Assembly: GCA_007280315.1 (NCBI GenBank)
Contig: QYQC01000100.1
Coordinates: 1 to 6,573, forward strand
Source: Betaproteobacteria bacterium
Lineage (GTDB): Bacteria > Pseudomonadota > Gammaproteobacteria > Burkholderiales > SG8-39
Length of the DNA: 6,573 bases
Direction: 5' to 3'
A program made the translations under genes and the position numbers. The stretch's first letter is position 1; the number at the start of each line of letters is the position of its first letter. The notes beneath the pieces are model-generated. The model had not been told where the DNA came from. It saw only the letters and a list, made by a program, of their open reading frames with translations, and did not search any database. Shown piece after piece: positions 6,439 through 6,573 of this stretch.

Positions 6439-6573
6439 TCAAGTCGAACGCAGCAGATAGCCGAACAGGTGCAGCGCCAGCATGCCCGCCACGATGGTGA
6501 GCAGGGTGTTGCGCGTGCGCCAGGCGATGGCGCCCGCAAGGACGCCGGCAAGCAGGCGCGGATTGTCCAGGCC
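6439..6573 (-). CDS. azlD: AzlD-family branched-chain amino acid export subunit, C-terminal end only
   Basis: The last 44 codons and the TGA stop (6439-6441) are present; the start lies beyond the right edge. The visible segment reads NPRLLAG, then AIAWRTRN, then a hydrophobic stretch with TIVAGM and a short tail. Basic RxxAG followed by W-R-T-R-N and a GM-containing last helix is the typical C-terminal end of AzlD proteins. These are about 100-110 residues long with 3-4 membrane helices and work with AzlC to export branched-chain amino acids. Only part of the protein is seen, so assignment rests on this motif. An azlC gene would be expected just outside the window. The M16 gene starts 55 bases downstream on the same strand with no clear terminator between, so the two may be co-transcribed. 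Confidence 0.8.
   Translation of the reverse strand, partial: GLDNPRLLAGVLAGAIAWRTRNTLLTIVAGMLALHLFGYLLRST

Noticed and set aside
6384..6551. N-terminal extension of the M16 protein to ATG 6551 or ATG 6434
   Set aside because: The first 38 codons overlap azlD in another frame and read as Cys/Arg/Ser-rich nonsense. Any extension would put residues ahead of a classic signal peptide that begins at ATG 6383 behind a GAGG site.
1..6573. Search for CRISPR repeats, tRNA or rRNA genes, insertion sequences, phage genes or defence clusters
   Set aside because: No regularly spaced long direct repeats, cloverleaf sequence, transposase or integrase motifs, or terminal inverted repeats were seen. Nearly all bases are covered by recognisable ordinary genes.

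Overview
The window is GC-rich, densely coded bacterial chromosome. GreB, a MetY-type sulfhydrylase, an AzlD-type protein and a PqqL-like M16 zinc protease together suggest a Gram-negative proteobacterium, most likely beta- or gammaproteobacterial. That placement is inferred from protein style and codon use, not from a marker gene. I see no mobile element, phage gene, CRISPR array, tRNA or rRNA.

Layout, left to right. (1) The 5' part of an O-acetylhomoserine sulfhydrylase gene (metY-like) on the minus strand runs off the left edge. (2) A 72-bp divergent intergenic region follows, then a plus-strand 12-helix MFS transporter. (3) Only 3 bp after its stop lies the stop of a convergent minus-strand gene for a small membrane protein with four predicted helices and a C-terminal ankyrin domain. 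(4) A second divergent region of 127 bp carries a TATAAT box and leads to plus-strand greB, which starts at TTG. (5) greB is followed by a 17-bp hairpin and then a textbook intrinsic terminator. (6) Converging on greB from the right is a long minus-strand gene for a secreted, duplicated M16 zinc protease. (7) Its 5' neighbour, 55 bp upstream on the same strand, is the last 44 codons of an AzlD-family gene cut by the right edge.

The genes do not form one pathway. They are housekeeping or transport genes arranged as alternating divergent and convergent units: sulfur amino-acid synthesis, solute transport, transcription rescue, envelope proteolysis and amino-acid export. Only azlD and the M16 gene are placed so that they could share a transcript.

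I found no convincing new system. The points most worth a second look are the membrane-anchored ankyrin protein of unknown role, the unexplained long hairpin ahead of the greB terminator, the AGCGG repeats in the greB leader, a possible leaderless start for the transporter, and the odd last residues of metY at the left edge.
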